The notes under the pieces are model-generated. The model ran no database searches. It saw only the letters and a list, made by a program, of their open reading frames with translations, and was not told the DNA's origin. 25,721 bases of DNA from a virus. The stretch lies in the IMG/VR virus record IMGVR_UViG_3300030104_001217, positions 1 to 25,721 of that record. One strand, 5' to 3'. The position numbers were made by a program, and so were the translations under genes. Shown here in pieces: positions 1 to 8,000 of this stretch (its first letter is position 1; every line of letters starts with the position of its first letter).

Positions 1-563
1 AGTTCAACAAGTGAACAAGTTACAGGTGAAAAGTTGACACCAGTGGTATCAGAACCTGCACTAAAATCTGTGTATTGTGATATTGCACTAAGAATAGAAA
101 CAATATAGTTGTGTGTTCCAGGTACATCATAACTTCCTATCAATGTATATCCTGTACCTGTAGTTATTGATTGTGTTTCTACAGCAAAAATTGTAGGAAA
201 TAAATTTTTAATTTGGTCACATACTGCATCAAATACATTCTTACGAGGAAATGGAGGTGCTATTTTTATTAAATCACCTGCTGTATGTGCTGTTGCAGTT
301 GTACCTCTAGCTGCTCTAGTAACTGTAATTGTATTAGTAACAGCATTTAGGTCAGTACATATCATAAGCTCTTGACCTATTTCTATAATTGCACCTGCAT
401 CTAAAGCATCTTCTTCTTCTACAGATAACAAGTCACCATTAAATACAACAGATGTAGCTGAATCATTTATTGTTGTAGATAATGTTGTGTAACTAACAAT
501 ATCATCCATAGGTTCAAGATACTCTCTATAAGTTCTATCTACGAGATTACCAATATTGCTCAT
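1..563 (-). CDS. Putative head-tail adaptor/connector protein (partial)
   Basis: The reading frame is open from an ATG at 563 to the left edge, so 187 residues are visible and the C-terminus is missing. The start is preceded by a TAGGAT ribosome-binding site that overlaps the stop of the upstream gene, 8 nt away. The first ~20 residues (NLVDRTYREYLEP) look helical. They are followed by a beta-rich stretch with GAIIEIGQELMICT, then TVTRAARGTTATAHTAGD, a pattern I recognise from phage head-tail adaptor and baseplate-type beta-barrel domains (RGT.A..H..GD). A second part begins at PPFPRKNVFDAVCDQIKNLFP. Position after capsid and decoration genes fits a neck or connector role. The function is inferred from context and this motif, not from an exact family match. 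Confidence 0.6.
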   Translation of the reverse strand, partial: MSNIGNLVDRTYREYLEPMDDIVSYTTLSTTINDSATSVVFNGDLLSVEEEDALDAGAIIEIGQELMICTDLNAVTNTITVTRAARGTTATAHTAGDLIKIAPPFPRKNVFDAVCDQIKNLFPTIFAVETQSITTGTGYTLIGSYDVPGTHNYIVSILSAISQYTDFSAGSDTTGVNFSPVTCSLVE

Positions 564-571
564 TGGTTATC

Positions 572-901
572 CTAACTATTTCTAAAGTGTAATGTTATTT
601 TTCTGTCTGCTGCTTCGTTACCATCAGATGTAATTCTTATGTAACCATTACTAGCAAAAGCCCAACCTGAAGGGTCTACTCTTAACACATCTCCTGCTGA
701 AACTGTGTAAGTTGTATCAGTTCCATCTGTTTCTTTAACATCTACCCATGTAGAATTGTCCATAGCGAAATCAAATGTTATGTTAGAACCTGTCATAGCT
801 GCAGGAAATTGAATACCACAAAGTAGCATTCCCTCTGTTTCTACACCTAATGAATTATTGTTATCTGCTGAAATATCTATTAAAGCTGTTTTACTAATCA
901 T
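572..901 (-). CDS. Small beta-rich head protein, probable capsid decoration protein
   Basis: This is a 109-residue protein with ATG at 901 and an AAGGAA ribosome-binding site. The sequence is a run of short beta strands. The phrase GIQFPAAMTGSNITFDFAM, then a Trp-x-Asp-Val strand, a DGTDTTYTVSAGDVLRVDP strand pair, YIRI and a C-terminal KITLHFRN strand form a sandwich-like pattern that I associate with small phage head proteins encoded next to the major capsid gene. No signal peptide or membrane segment is seen. It lies between the capsid gene terminator and the connector gene, so it may be transcribed by readthrough or from the weak -10-like element at 911-919. Decoration or head-stabilising function is an inference from position and fold type. 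Confidence 0.55.
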   Translation of the reverse strand: MISKTALIDISADNNNSLGVETEGMLLCGIQFPAAMTGSNITFDFAMDNSTWVDVKETDGTDTTYTVSAGDVLRVDPSGWAFASNGYIRITSDGNEAADRKITLHFRNS

Positions 902-910
902 ACTTTCCTT

Positions 911-919
911 ACTATAGCA
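911..919 (-). promoter_or_regulatory. Possible extended -10 element before the decoration gene
   Basis: The minus strand reads TGCTATAGT, an extended -10 pattern (TGnTATAnT). It has no recognisable -35. Transcription would begin near 904, only a few bases before the ATG at 901 and past the ribosome-binding site, so it would give an almost leaderless mRNA. The same motif occurs in other gene-free stretches of the window, which is the main reason to record it; it may be chance. Confidence 0.25.
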
Positions 920-950
920 GAAGAAAAGGGTGGAGGTGGAGTTCCACCCT
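918..950 (-). terminator. Intrinsic terminator after the major capsid gene
   Basis: On the minus strand an 8-bp perfect stem (AGGGTGGA at 950-943 with TCCACCCT at 934-927) is followed immediately by TTTCTTCT, giving a T-rich tail after the C/T end of the stem. The loop holds a second TCCACC-type arm, so a shorter alternative stem (GGTGG with CCACC) is possible. It lies 17 nt past the capsid stop codon. It would lower expression of the downstream neck genes relative to capsid. Confidence 0.7.
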
Positions 951-966
951 AATCTTCAATTTTAAT

Positions 967-2085
967 TTAAGCTACTGCTTGAATTTTACAATGGTATGAA
1001 GGAGGACCAAATTCAAATCCCATCTCCATATAAATTGCTTTACCAATTCTAGCGTTTGCATCTTGGTCTAAGTCACGAACAAATACAGTACCAAATCCTG
1101 GGATATTGGTAAATACTGGTTGTATGTGAGCTAGGTCTAAGATGAAAGCAGTTCCTGTTGGCATGATATTAGGGTCAATGACCATTAGTCCGATTGAACC
1201 AAATGGTGTGATGACTGTATCAATGTCAATTCCTGCAACATTTCTATCTCTAGGAATGATTGCACCTGCTATATCAACTGTACCTTTAACAAGTTCATTG
1301 TTAAGGTCTAGTAATTGTTGTGGTGTTACACAAAGTACAGGTTGGTTCATTGGTGCATGGTTATCATACATCCTCTTCAACGCACCTGAAATAGTTTTGA
1401 AACTAATTACTTGTGCAGCTCCTCCTCCATCTCCATCTACATCATTGTAGAAACAGTTACCACCTAATGGGTTAACTGCTGCAGAGTTGGAAGCGTTTTT
1501 GTTAAGTGAAATCCACACATCAAGACCATACATCTCTCTTGTTCCTGACCCAGGGGTGACATTAGCACCATCTGAGAAAGAACCATTGAATGCAAACCAC
1601 TCAACTTCTCTTGCCACTTTTTCCATAGCTTTTTCAAGCTGTAATGCAAATTCATCATTTACTGGGTTACCACCAAATAATCCTAATTTATCTGCTGCTG
1701 TTACTGTTCCATCTCCATCAGATGAGTTAGCAATATTAGCTGACAAGTCAAAAGGATTTTGGTTACCTGTTGATGCTAAAGCTGTGTAGGTCATTTGTAC
1801 ACCCTTATGGAAAATTTGAGTTACATAAGTGTATGCAGCTCTATCTCTTCCAAGATATTCTGTAGGTGTAGAACCTTCTTGTCCTTTAGTTGGTTCTGAA
1901 TTAATAGTTGCATTATCTTCTACTTGGACTTGCCAATATGTAGAGTTTAATGTTTTACCACCATTCAAACCACCAACTGCTGACAGTAAAGGTGTTCTTT
2001 GACCACCAACTTTAAACAACTCACCAGTAAAGTTATTGATGTTTTGTGCATAAATCGTATTGTTAGTTAACGAAATATTTGCCAT
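967..2085 (-). CDS. Major capsid protein, HK97-like fold
   Basis: This 372-residue protein is placed directly after a scaffold-like gene, the standard order for phage heads. The start ATG at 2085 has an AGGAG site 8 nt upstream. The N-terminal part contains FTGELFKVGGQRTPLLSAV followed by a Gly-rich turn (about residues 19-43), then strands with an EG...RDRAAYTYVTQIF motif. This arrangement recalls the SU10-type/DUF5309 capsid family (established family, recognised from memory). The middle has a Gly/Asp-rich stretch (about residues 120-140 and 215-225) that could be a surface loop. The C-terminal half has the hydrophobic beta strands typical of the A-domain. No obvious N-terminal delta domain precedes the motif, in line with a separate scaffold. 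It is probably strongly expressed from the promoter at 2766-2792. Confidence 0.87.
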   Translation of the reverse strand: MANISLTNNTIYAQNINNFTGELFKVGGQRTPLLSAVGGLNGGKTLNSTYWQVQVEDNATINSEPTKGQEGSTPTEYLGRDRAAYTYVTQIFHKGVQMTYTALASTGNQNPFDLSANIANSSDGDGTVTAADKLGLFGGNPVNDEFALQLEKAMEKVAREVEWFAFNGSFSDGANVTPGSGTREMYGLDVWISLNKNASNSAAVNPLGGNCFYNDVDGDGGGAAQVISFKTISGALKRMYDNHAPMNQPVLCVTPQQLLDLNNELVKGTVDIAGAIIPRDRNVAGIDIDTVITPFGSIGLMVIDPNIMPTGTAFILDLAHIQPVFTNIPGFGTVFVRDLDQDANARIGKAIYMEMGFEFGPPSYHCKIQAVA

Positions 2086-2140
2086 TTTTTACTTCTCCTA
2101 TAAGTTAATTGTCTAAATTGTTTGAAGAAGTTTAGAAAAT

Positions 2141-2605
2141 CTATTTAGAGTTTTTCTTCGCTTCCTCTATAACAGATAACTTGGCAGCTATTGAATTTCG
2201 TATGTTGCCTGATTTTTCTACTTCACGAACTTGCGATACTACATCCTCGTTGTATAAATCTACAACTGAATTTTGCTGTATGTTGTTTAGTCTATCTTGA
2301 CTTTGCTCTGTAGCTTGTACAGTATCTTGTAATCTGTCTTGATTCCCAAACTCAACTCCAAATTCATTTGATGCGTATTGCTGTATTCCTTCAATAGTCA
2401 TATCACCTTCGTACATCATCTCAACTGCTTTTCCAACACCTTTAGTAGTGTCAAGACCTGCTTGTTTAAAAACTTCTTGTCTTTCTTTACCTTCAAATTC
2501 TGCGATTTTCGCTTCGTAGAGATTAAGTTTTTCTCTCATCTCTTTCCAGTTCTTTTCGCCAGTGTCAGAGTTGTTTAGTTCTTCTGTCATTATTCTATTG
2601 TCCAT
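2141..2605 (-). CDS. Putative scaffolding protein
   Basis: This is a 154-residue, highly charged, Gln/Glu/Lys-rich, mostly helical protein. A coiled-coil-like segment (KNWKEMREKLNLYEAKIAEF, about residues 19-38) and a Gln/Asp-rich helix (about residues 95-115) are visible, and the C-terminus is a basic helix ending KLSVIEEAKKNSK. Size, composition and position immediately before the major capsid gene are those of a phage scaffold, which binds capsid subunits during prohead assembly and is then lost. A start at ATG 2605 is preceded only by a weak AAAGA. A second ATG five codons in (2590) is equally possible. No protease gene is visible in the window, so removal could be by exit or by a protease encoded elsewhere. 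Confidence 0.7.
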   Translation of the reverse strand: MDNRIMTEELNNSDTGEKNWKEMREKLNLYEAKIAEFEGKERQEVFKQAGLDTTKGVGKAVEMMYEGDMTIEGIQQYASNEFGVEFGNQDRLQDTVQATEQSQDRLNNIQQNSVVDLYNEDVVSQVREVEKSGNIRNSIAAKLSVIEEAKKNSK

Positions 2606-2626
2606 TCTTTATACGATATTTTTACA

Positions 2627-2647
2627 AGTGGTGTATAAGTAACCACT
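2627..2647 (-). repeat. Hairpin in the scaffold/capsid leader
   Basis: AGTGGT and ACCACT form a perfect 6-bp inverted repeat around a 9-nt loop, 22 nt upstream of the scaffold start. No T-run follows on the minus strand, so it is not a typical terminator. It could affect mRNA stability or translation of the scaffold. Confidence 0.45.
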
Positions 2648-2682
2648 GCTTTTTAGTCTTACACTACTGTTTTTATTTGACA

Positions 2683-2707
2683 GGTCTTGTCAGTAGGCAT
2701 CAAGACC
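2683..2707 (-). repeat. Hairpin in the scaffold/capsid leader
   Basis: GGTCTTG and CAAGACC form a perfect 7-bp stem around an 11-nt loop. It is followed on the minus strand by CTGTCAAATAAAAACAG, which is not T-rich, so a terminator role is unlikely. It lies about 50-75 nt after the predicted start of the capsid transcript. Confidence 0.5.
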
Positions 2708-2765
2708 GATTACAAAATTGTAGGTCATTCTTTTACCCCCAGACCTAACTACAGGGTCAATGTTT

Positions 2766-2792
2766 AGTATAACAGATATTTTAAAGGTGCAA
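2766..2792 (-). promoter_or_regulatory. Candidate promoter for scaffold and capsid genes
   Basis: The minus strand carries TGTTATACT (extended -10, TATACT 5 of 6 to consensus) at 2774-2766 and TTGCAC at 2792-2787, 15 bp apart. The spacing is short for a sigma70 promoter, but the TGn extension can compensate. It sits in the only sizeable gap (189 bp) of the late gene cluster, just past the stop of the 352-aa gene, and would start a leader of about 150 nt before the scaffold gene. Confidence 0.6.
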
Positions 2793-2794
2793 GT

Positions 2795-3853
2795 TTATTG
2801 TTCTTCTAATCCTACTACTTGACCTGTTTGTGTTTTTGCAGCACCTAATTGAACTGCAGATTCTGATGCAGATTGTTCTGCAATTTTTTGTACAGTTTGT
2901 ATATCATCTGATTCGCCTAACCTAGAACCTATAATTTGTCCTTCTGTTAGACCTCTACCTTGTGCTGCTGCTGCACCCATAAGTCCAGGTGCTACTGCTG
3001 CTGTAGTTTGAAATACTTCTTTAGCTTGTGTTTGTGTTAAACCTTGTTTAGCTAAACTTTGTGCAAATGCAACATTAACCATTCCCATTCCTGCTACTTC
3101 TGCTTCAGCTAATATTTGACTTGCTCTTATGTTGCCTTCTAATATTTTTTGACCAACTGTAGGTGATACAAACATAGCAAATATAACTTCATCTGGAAAA
3201 TCTATACCAAAGTTTTCTAAATAAGCTGCTTTAACTTCTGGTATGTTATTTACGATTCCTTCGTAACCTAATTGTAATCTTGTACTAAATTCATCAGGTG
3301 ATACATTTCCTGCTATAGCAGCAACTATGTCATCAGAAAACTCTGATGGATTTAAATTATAATCTCTTAAATAACTACTCATTGTATCTACAGAAGTTAA
3401 ATACTCTACTTCTGTCATTCTCAATACTCCAGTAGATTCATCTCTTATGCCTGGATATATAGCTTCCATCAATGGATTAGCTCTCATATCTGCAAGTGCT
3501 TGTGTCATATCTTGTGATACTGTATAAGATTCTAATAATACATCTACTAATCTTGCATCTAAGTATGGGTATCTTCTAGCCATTTCTTCTTTAGTAGTAT
3601 TTTTTGCTACAGGTGCAGCTATATCTTCTGTTTCAGTATCTTCTACTCTAAATTGATTTGCTTGTCTTGATACCTGGTCATCTTCTGCTTCTGTTTTAGA
3701 AAATTTGTAACTAGCACTCTTAACTAAATCTTCTGCAAACTCTTGTGCAGAACTGTATAAAGAACCATCTGCTTTTTTTTGTGTTCTTGCGTAAGCATCA
3801 TCAAATGTTTCACCTGCAAGATTGTCATATCTATATATTGTTACTGATGCCAT
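2795..3853 (-). CDS. Virion-associated helical protein of unknown function (352 aa)
   Basis: I do not recognise a named family. The start ATG at 3853 has an AGGAGAT site at good spacing, 2 nt after the preceding stop. The N-terminal ~75 residues are polar and probably a linker. Residues 95-103 read YPYLDARLV, a motif also found near the N-terminus of the 2056-aa protein of the same operon (YPTLDKRLV). The central part (about 190-260) is helical, with NNIPEVKAAYLENFGI and an FVSPTVGQKILE segment, followed by an Ala/Gly-rich segment (VAPGLMGAAAAQGRG, about 290-305) and a Ser/Gln-rich tail. Position between the giant genes and the scaffold suggests a structural or ejection protein. No signal peptide is seen. 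Confidence 0.55.
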   Translation of the reverse strand: MASVTIYRYDNLAGETFDDAYARTQKKADGSLYSSAQEFAEDLVKSASYKFSKTEAEDDQVSRQANQFRVEDTETEDIAAPVAKNTTKEEMARRYPYLDARLVDVLLESYTVSQDMTQALADMRANPLMEAIYPGIRDESTGVLRMTEVEYLTSVDTMSSYLRDYNLNPSEFSDDIVAAIAGNVSPDEFSTRLQLGYEGIVNNIPEVKAAYLENFGIDFPDEVIFAMFVSPTVGQKILEGNIRASQILAEAEVAGMGMVNVAFAQSLAKQGLTQTQAKEVFQTTAAVAPGLMGAAAAQGRGLTEGQIIGSRLGESDDIQTVQKIAEQSASESAVQLGAAKTQTGQVVGLEEQ

Positions 3854-3855
3854 TG

Positions 3856-5082
3856 TTATCTCCTGTATATTGTAGATGCGTTAAACACGCCAGACACATC
3901 TTCTTGTAATGACCTAGATGCACTATTTAATATTTCTTCTTGAATATATGGTGTGTCAATATATTCTTTGTACATATATGTTTCAAAATCCTCATAGTTG
4001 CCTTCAAACTTTTGTGCTTGTCTTGCTACATTCATGAACTGTGTAGGTGTTAGTGTTTTCTGTCCAAGTATCTTTGTAGTTAAACTTTCAAAACTACCTG
4101 CCCATCCAGAATATTTACTACCTTTTGCCCATGGATATAAAGCATCAGCAGCTTTTTGTAAATCTTCTTTAATTAATGTTTCGTTATTACTTGTGCCATA
4201 CTCTGTATCTAATCTAAGTTTTGCAGCTATCTCATCTAACTTTCCATTATTTTTATACCCATCTAATAACAATGGTCCACCATAATCTAATACAAGTTCT
4301 TCTGCAGCAGAATATCCACCTCTTGTTTCTTCTATCTTGCCAATGTATTTTCTAAAATCTTCATGTATAACTTCATCACCACCCATAAGTTTTCTTCTTG
4401 CAGAATCTCCTAAATTTTTAATTATGTCGTTAGCTTCAGTTTTTGTTATTTTTCCTGTAGTAACAGCAGAATTTAAATCAGCAATAAGGTTGTTAATGTC
4501 TGCACCTGCTAATCCTTTTGAACCTGCCTCTAGTTTGTAATAAGCTAAATTGTCATTTATTATTTGTGTTGCTTCTTCTTCGTTTTGAAATGAAAACTCT
4601 GCCCATGCTCTAGCTTCTGCAGATGGATGTGATTTGTACCAAGATGTTTCTGATAACAACTCTGTAGGCACAGTGTCTAAATTTAATAATGCTGATAAAG
4701 CAAAAGCATATTGCATATCTAAATCTAAATAATGGTCTCCATAATGCCTGGAATTGTACTCTAATCTATCCTGTGTAATTCCTAATATTTTGTCTATTGT
4801 AGTATTTGCTGTAGATAGTTCTGCAAGTGTCATTAATTCACTCATACCCATTTCATATTCCATAAATACAAACTCACCATTTGCTTCTTCTACTTCATCT
4901 ACTGTTGCATAAACCTGACTAGGTGCAACACCATCTTTTAACATTGAAGGTTCATCCACTCTTATGTACAAAGGCATTTGGTCACCATTAGAGGTTTGCA
5001 TATAAATAACTCCATACAAAGTATCTCCTACTTGTATTAGTTCATCTGGTTCTATAAATTCATCTACAAAAAAATCTGCCAT
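3856..5082 (-). CDS. Virion-associated protein of unknown function (408 aa)
   Basis: This is a 408-residue acidic, mixed alpha/beta protein. The start ATG overlaps the stop of the 1769-aa gene in a TAATG junction, with AGGAT upstream. The first ~75 residues are beta-rich (QVGDTLYGVIYMQ, MPLYIRVDEPS), and the rest is helical. A C-terminal segment with DALYPWAKGSKYSG, LTTKILGQKTLTPTQFMNVARQ (split here as two adjacent helices, about residues 315-360) resembles a recurring pattern in large phage virion proteins, but I cannot assign a named family. The gene lies within the coupled giant-gene block, so co-assembly with the 1769-aa protein is likely. Confidence 0.55.
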   Translation of the reverse strand: MADFFVDEFIEPDELIQVGDTLYGVIYMQTSNGDQMPLYIRVDEPSMLKDGVAPSQVYATVDEVEEANGEFVFMEYEMGMSELMTLAELSTANTTIDKILGITQDRLEYNSRHYGDHYLDLDMQYAFALSALLNLDTVPTELLSETSWYKSHPSAEARAWAEFSFQNEEEATQIINDNLAYYKLEAGSKGLAGADINNLIADLNSAVTTGKITKTEANDIIKNLGDSARRKLMGGDEVIHEDFRKYIGKIEETRGGYSAAEELVLDYGGPLLLDGYKNNGKLDEIAAKLRLDTEYGTSNNETLIKEDLQKAADALYPWAKGSKYSGWAGSFESLTTKILGQKTLTPTQFMNVARQAQKFEGNYEDFETYMYKEYIDTPYIQEEILNSASRSLQEDVSGVFNASTIYRR

Positions 5083-8000
5083 TAATATCCTATACTTTCG
5101 TATGCTTTAGCTATTTTAATATAATTATCTACAGTAGCTAAAAATTCTTCATTACCATTGTACAACAATTCTTCACTGTTTTGCCACACTGGGTACTTAG
5201 TTATTTCATTTAATTCTTTGTTCAAATTTTTCTCATACTCTTCAGTTCCATAATGTTGTTGTGATAATCTCATGTGTCTGTTTATGTTGTCAAAATCATC
5301 ATTGTATTGTGGGTCATAGTTGTTAACAGTGTTAAATACATCTGGATTATTAGCAGTGTAGTTAGCTATTTCTTTTACTAAATTTACATTGTTTTCTCTT
5401 TGTTCTTGTATTTTAGTAAATGCTTGACCTGCACCACTAGCTATTTGTTTTTCTACCCATCCTGACAATGAATGGTCTTGTTGCCACTCTAAACCTTTCC
5501 AAGCATTTTTACCTGTGCTTACCCAAAATCGTTTCCATGCACCATCACCAGGATTATCATCTCTCAACTCTTTCATAAGTTTTTTTGTATCGCCAAACAA
5601 GTCACCTTCTATAATAAGACCTGTTGCTAAAGCACCTATTTCTGCTGCTGCGTACACTGCTGCTAGTCCTGCACCTATAGTTCCTGCTGCTGCAGCACCA
5701 CCTAATGATGCTATTGCTGCTCTACCACCTGTCATAGATACACCTTTAGCTATTGCACTTGACACTGGCTTTATAGATTTCATTACTATTTTATCTGCAA
5801 TATCAAACTTCTCTAATAATTTAAATGCACCACCTACAGGTTTAAATATTGTTTTAACAAAACTACCAGACTTTCTAGCTACATTTGCTATATCTGTAGA
5901 AGTAACATTTCTATGTCTTAACAATCCATTTGTGTATTCTGATTCACCACCTATAAAGTCTAGGTCAGGTGTAAAGTCACTTACAAAAGATGGGTATTTT
6001 TTTCGTAAAGGATAAAATTTTTCTGACACAAAAGGTGCAAAAGGACCATCAGAACCATTGTAATGTTTTTGAGGTCCATAAATTTGTGACATGTATATAT
6101 TGTGCATCTCTTCATATTCATAAACTCTGTTTACTCTAACTCCTGTTTCTGTAGGGTCACCATAACCATCATCCATGTAACTTATGCTTTCCATAATCTC
6201 TGTTACAAATGGGTTATATGTATGTACAGCATCTGGAGTTTGTGATTTAAATTTAAAATTATTATTTTTCATTACTTCGTTAAAATCTAATGCTGTTTCT
6301 GTATCACCATAAAATGCTACTTGTGAATCAAGCAACAATACTTGTGTTACTTTAAATGTTTCTTCATTTGCAGCATCTATTAAAGAAGTAAACTCATATT
6401 TTCCAGTTCTTATGTTGTACTCTGGATATATTAAATAATTTTTTTCTAAAAAATTTAATTCATCTTGTGATAATGTATCAAAATTATCTAAGTTATTATT
6501 ATTTTTAATAGTATCTTGTAATATTCCTCCTATAGATTCAATATCTATATTGTCGCTAGTTGTTGATTCAATGTGATGAAACACCATATCTTGATTTAAA
6601 CTTCCTTTTAAATCAATGCTAATACCCTCTTCATTTGTAACAGTAAAAATAACATTATTTAAATTAAATCCACTTATGTTATCTTGTGTTCTACCAAATT
6701 GTTCAAACTCTACACGAACATCATTTGCAAATCTATCTAAATCTTCACCAGTAAGTAACTTGTCCTCTATATTGCCAAACATAAAATTAGGGTTATTTAT
6801 AATTGGTGATAACTTTGTTCCTTGGTCTATTAAAAAATCTTCTGCATCCTGCATTACATCAGGTATTGGACCTAACAAATAATCTTTAACTCCTAACAAA
6901 GAATTAAGTTTTCTTCTACGAAGTAATGGTGCATTACTTTCACTCATTGTCTTTGTGTACATAGTTGAATCTGGGTCAGGGTCTGATGTTCCTACCAGTC
7001 CAAAAGCATACGCTAATCTACCTGGTAGCACTCTTATTTTATCTATGTTAAATCCTCCATACTCTCTCACTCCAACTGATTCTGGTAGAAAGTCTGGACC
7101 ATCTACTACTTTGTTTTCATCTACAACATCATGTATTTCCATCAATGATTTAATTATTGCTAAATCTTTTGTTGCATAATGATTTGGTAAATTACCTTGA
7201 TTACGAACCATACTACCCATTAATTCATTACTATCATTAGGAAGGTTGTCTATCCAATGATGTATTCTTAATTCTCCTGTGTCTGGGTCGTAACTGTAAG
7301 CTACTTGTGTGTAACTTCTAAACATCCAATCTTGATTTGTGTTGTCAGCTATACCTATATCAAACTCTAACATCTGTACACCACCATATTGATTAGGATT
7401 AGTTGTTACTGGGTTAACATCAAAATGTACAACATTTGTCTTTGGTCTTTCTAATAATCGTGAATAATTTGATTCACTACTAGGCATACCTAGGTTTACA
7501 CCTGCTGATATTATTCTATTAGATACTAATAAATTTCTTTTAAATACATCTTTTACATCTTCTTTAATAAAAGGTATAACAGTAGTTCCATCACTTCTCT
7601 CTAAAAATTTATAAGAAAATATAGTGCCATAAGTGTTTGGATATGAATTAATAAGATTAGCTACTGTTGTTTTTGCTTGATTAATATCTTGACCAGGCAA
7701 ATGTGACCTTCCTGCTGCAAGTCCTGTGACATCTAATTCATAGTCACTGTACTGTGTTAAATCAAAAAAACTTGCTGTACCATCTACTCTGTATGCAGAA
7801 TCCAATATTGCATTTTCTCCTGTAGGAATACTGCCATCAGATAGTTCTCCAAGTCTGTCTGTGTCTGTTAACAAGTCAGGTAATAAATCTGAATTACCAG
7901 ATGCTCTTGCTCTAAGTCCTGCAGCACTTGCCAAACTTCTCTGCCTACGAGTTGCACCTGATGTTGATGTAGTGTCTGGTTGAATATCTAATTCAATGCC

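Noticed and set aside
5515-6015. Plus-strand frames opposite the giant genes (for example a 166-codon frame here)
   Set aside because: They are shadows of long minus-strand genes, have low-complexity Ser/Pro/Ala/Leu composition and lack promoters and ribosome-binding sites.
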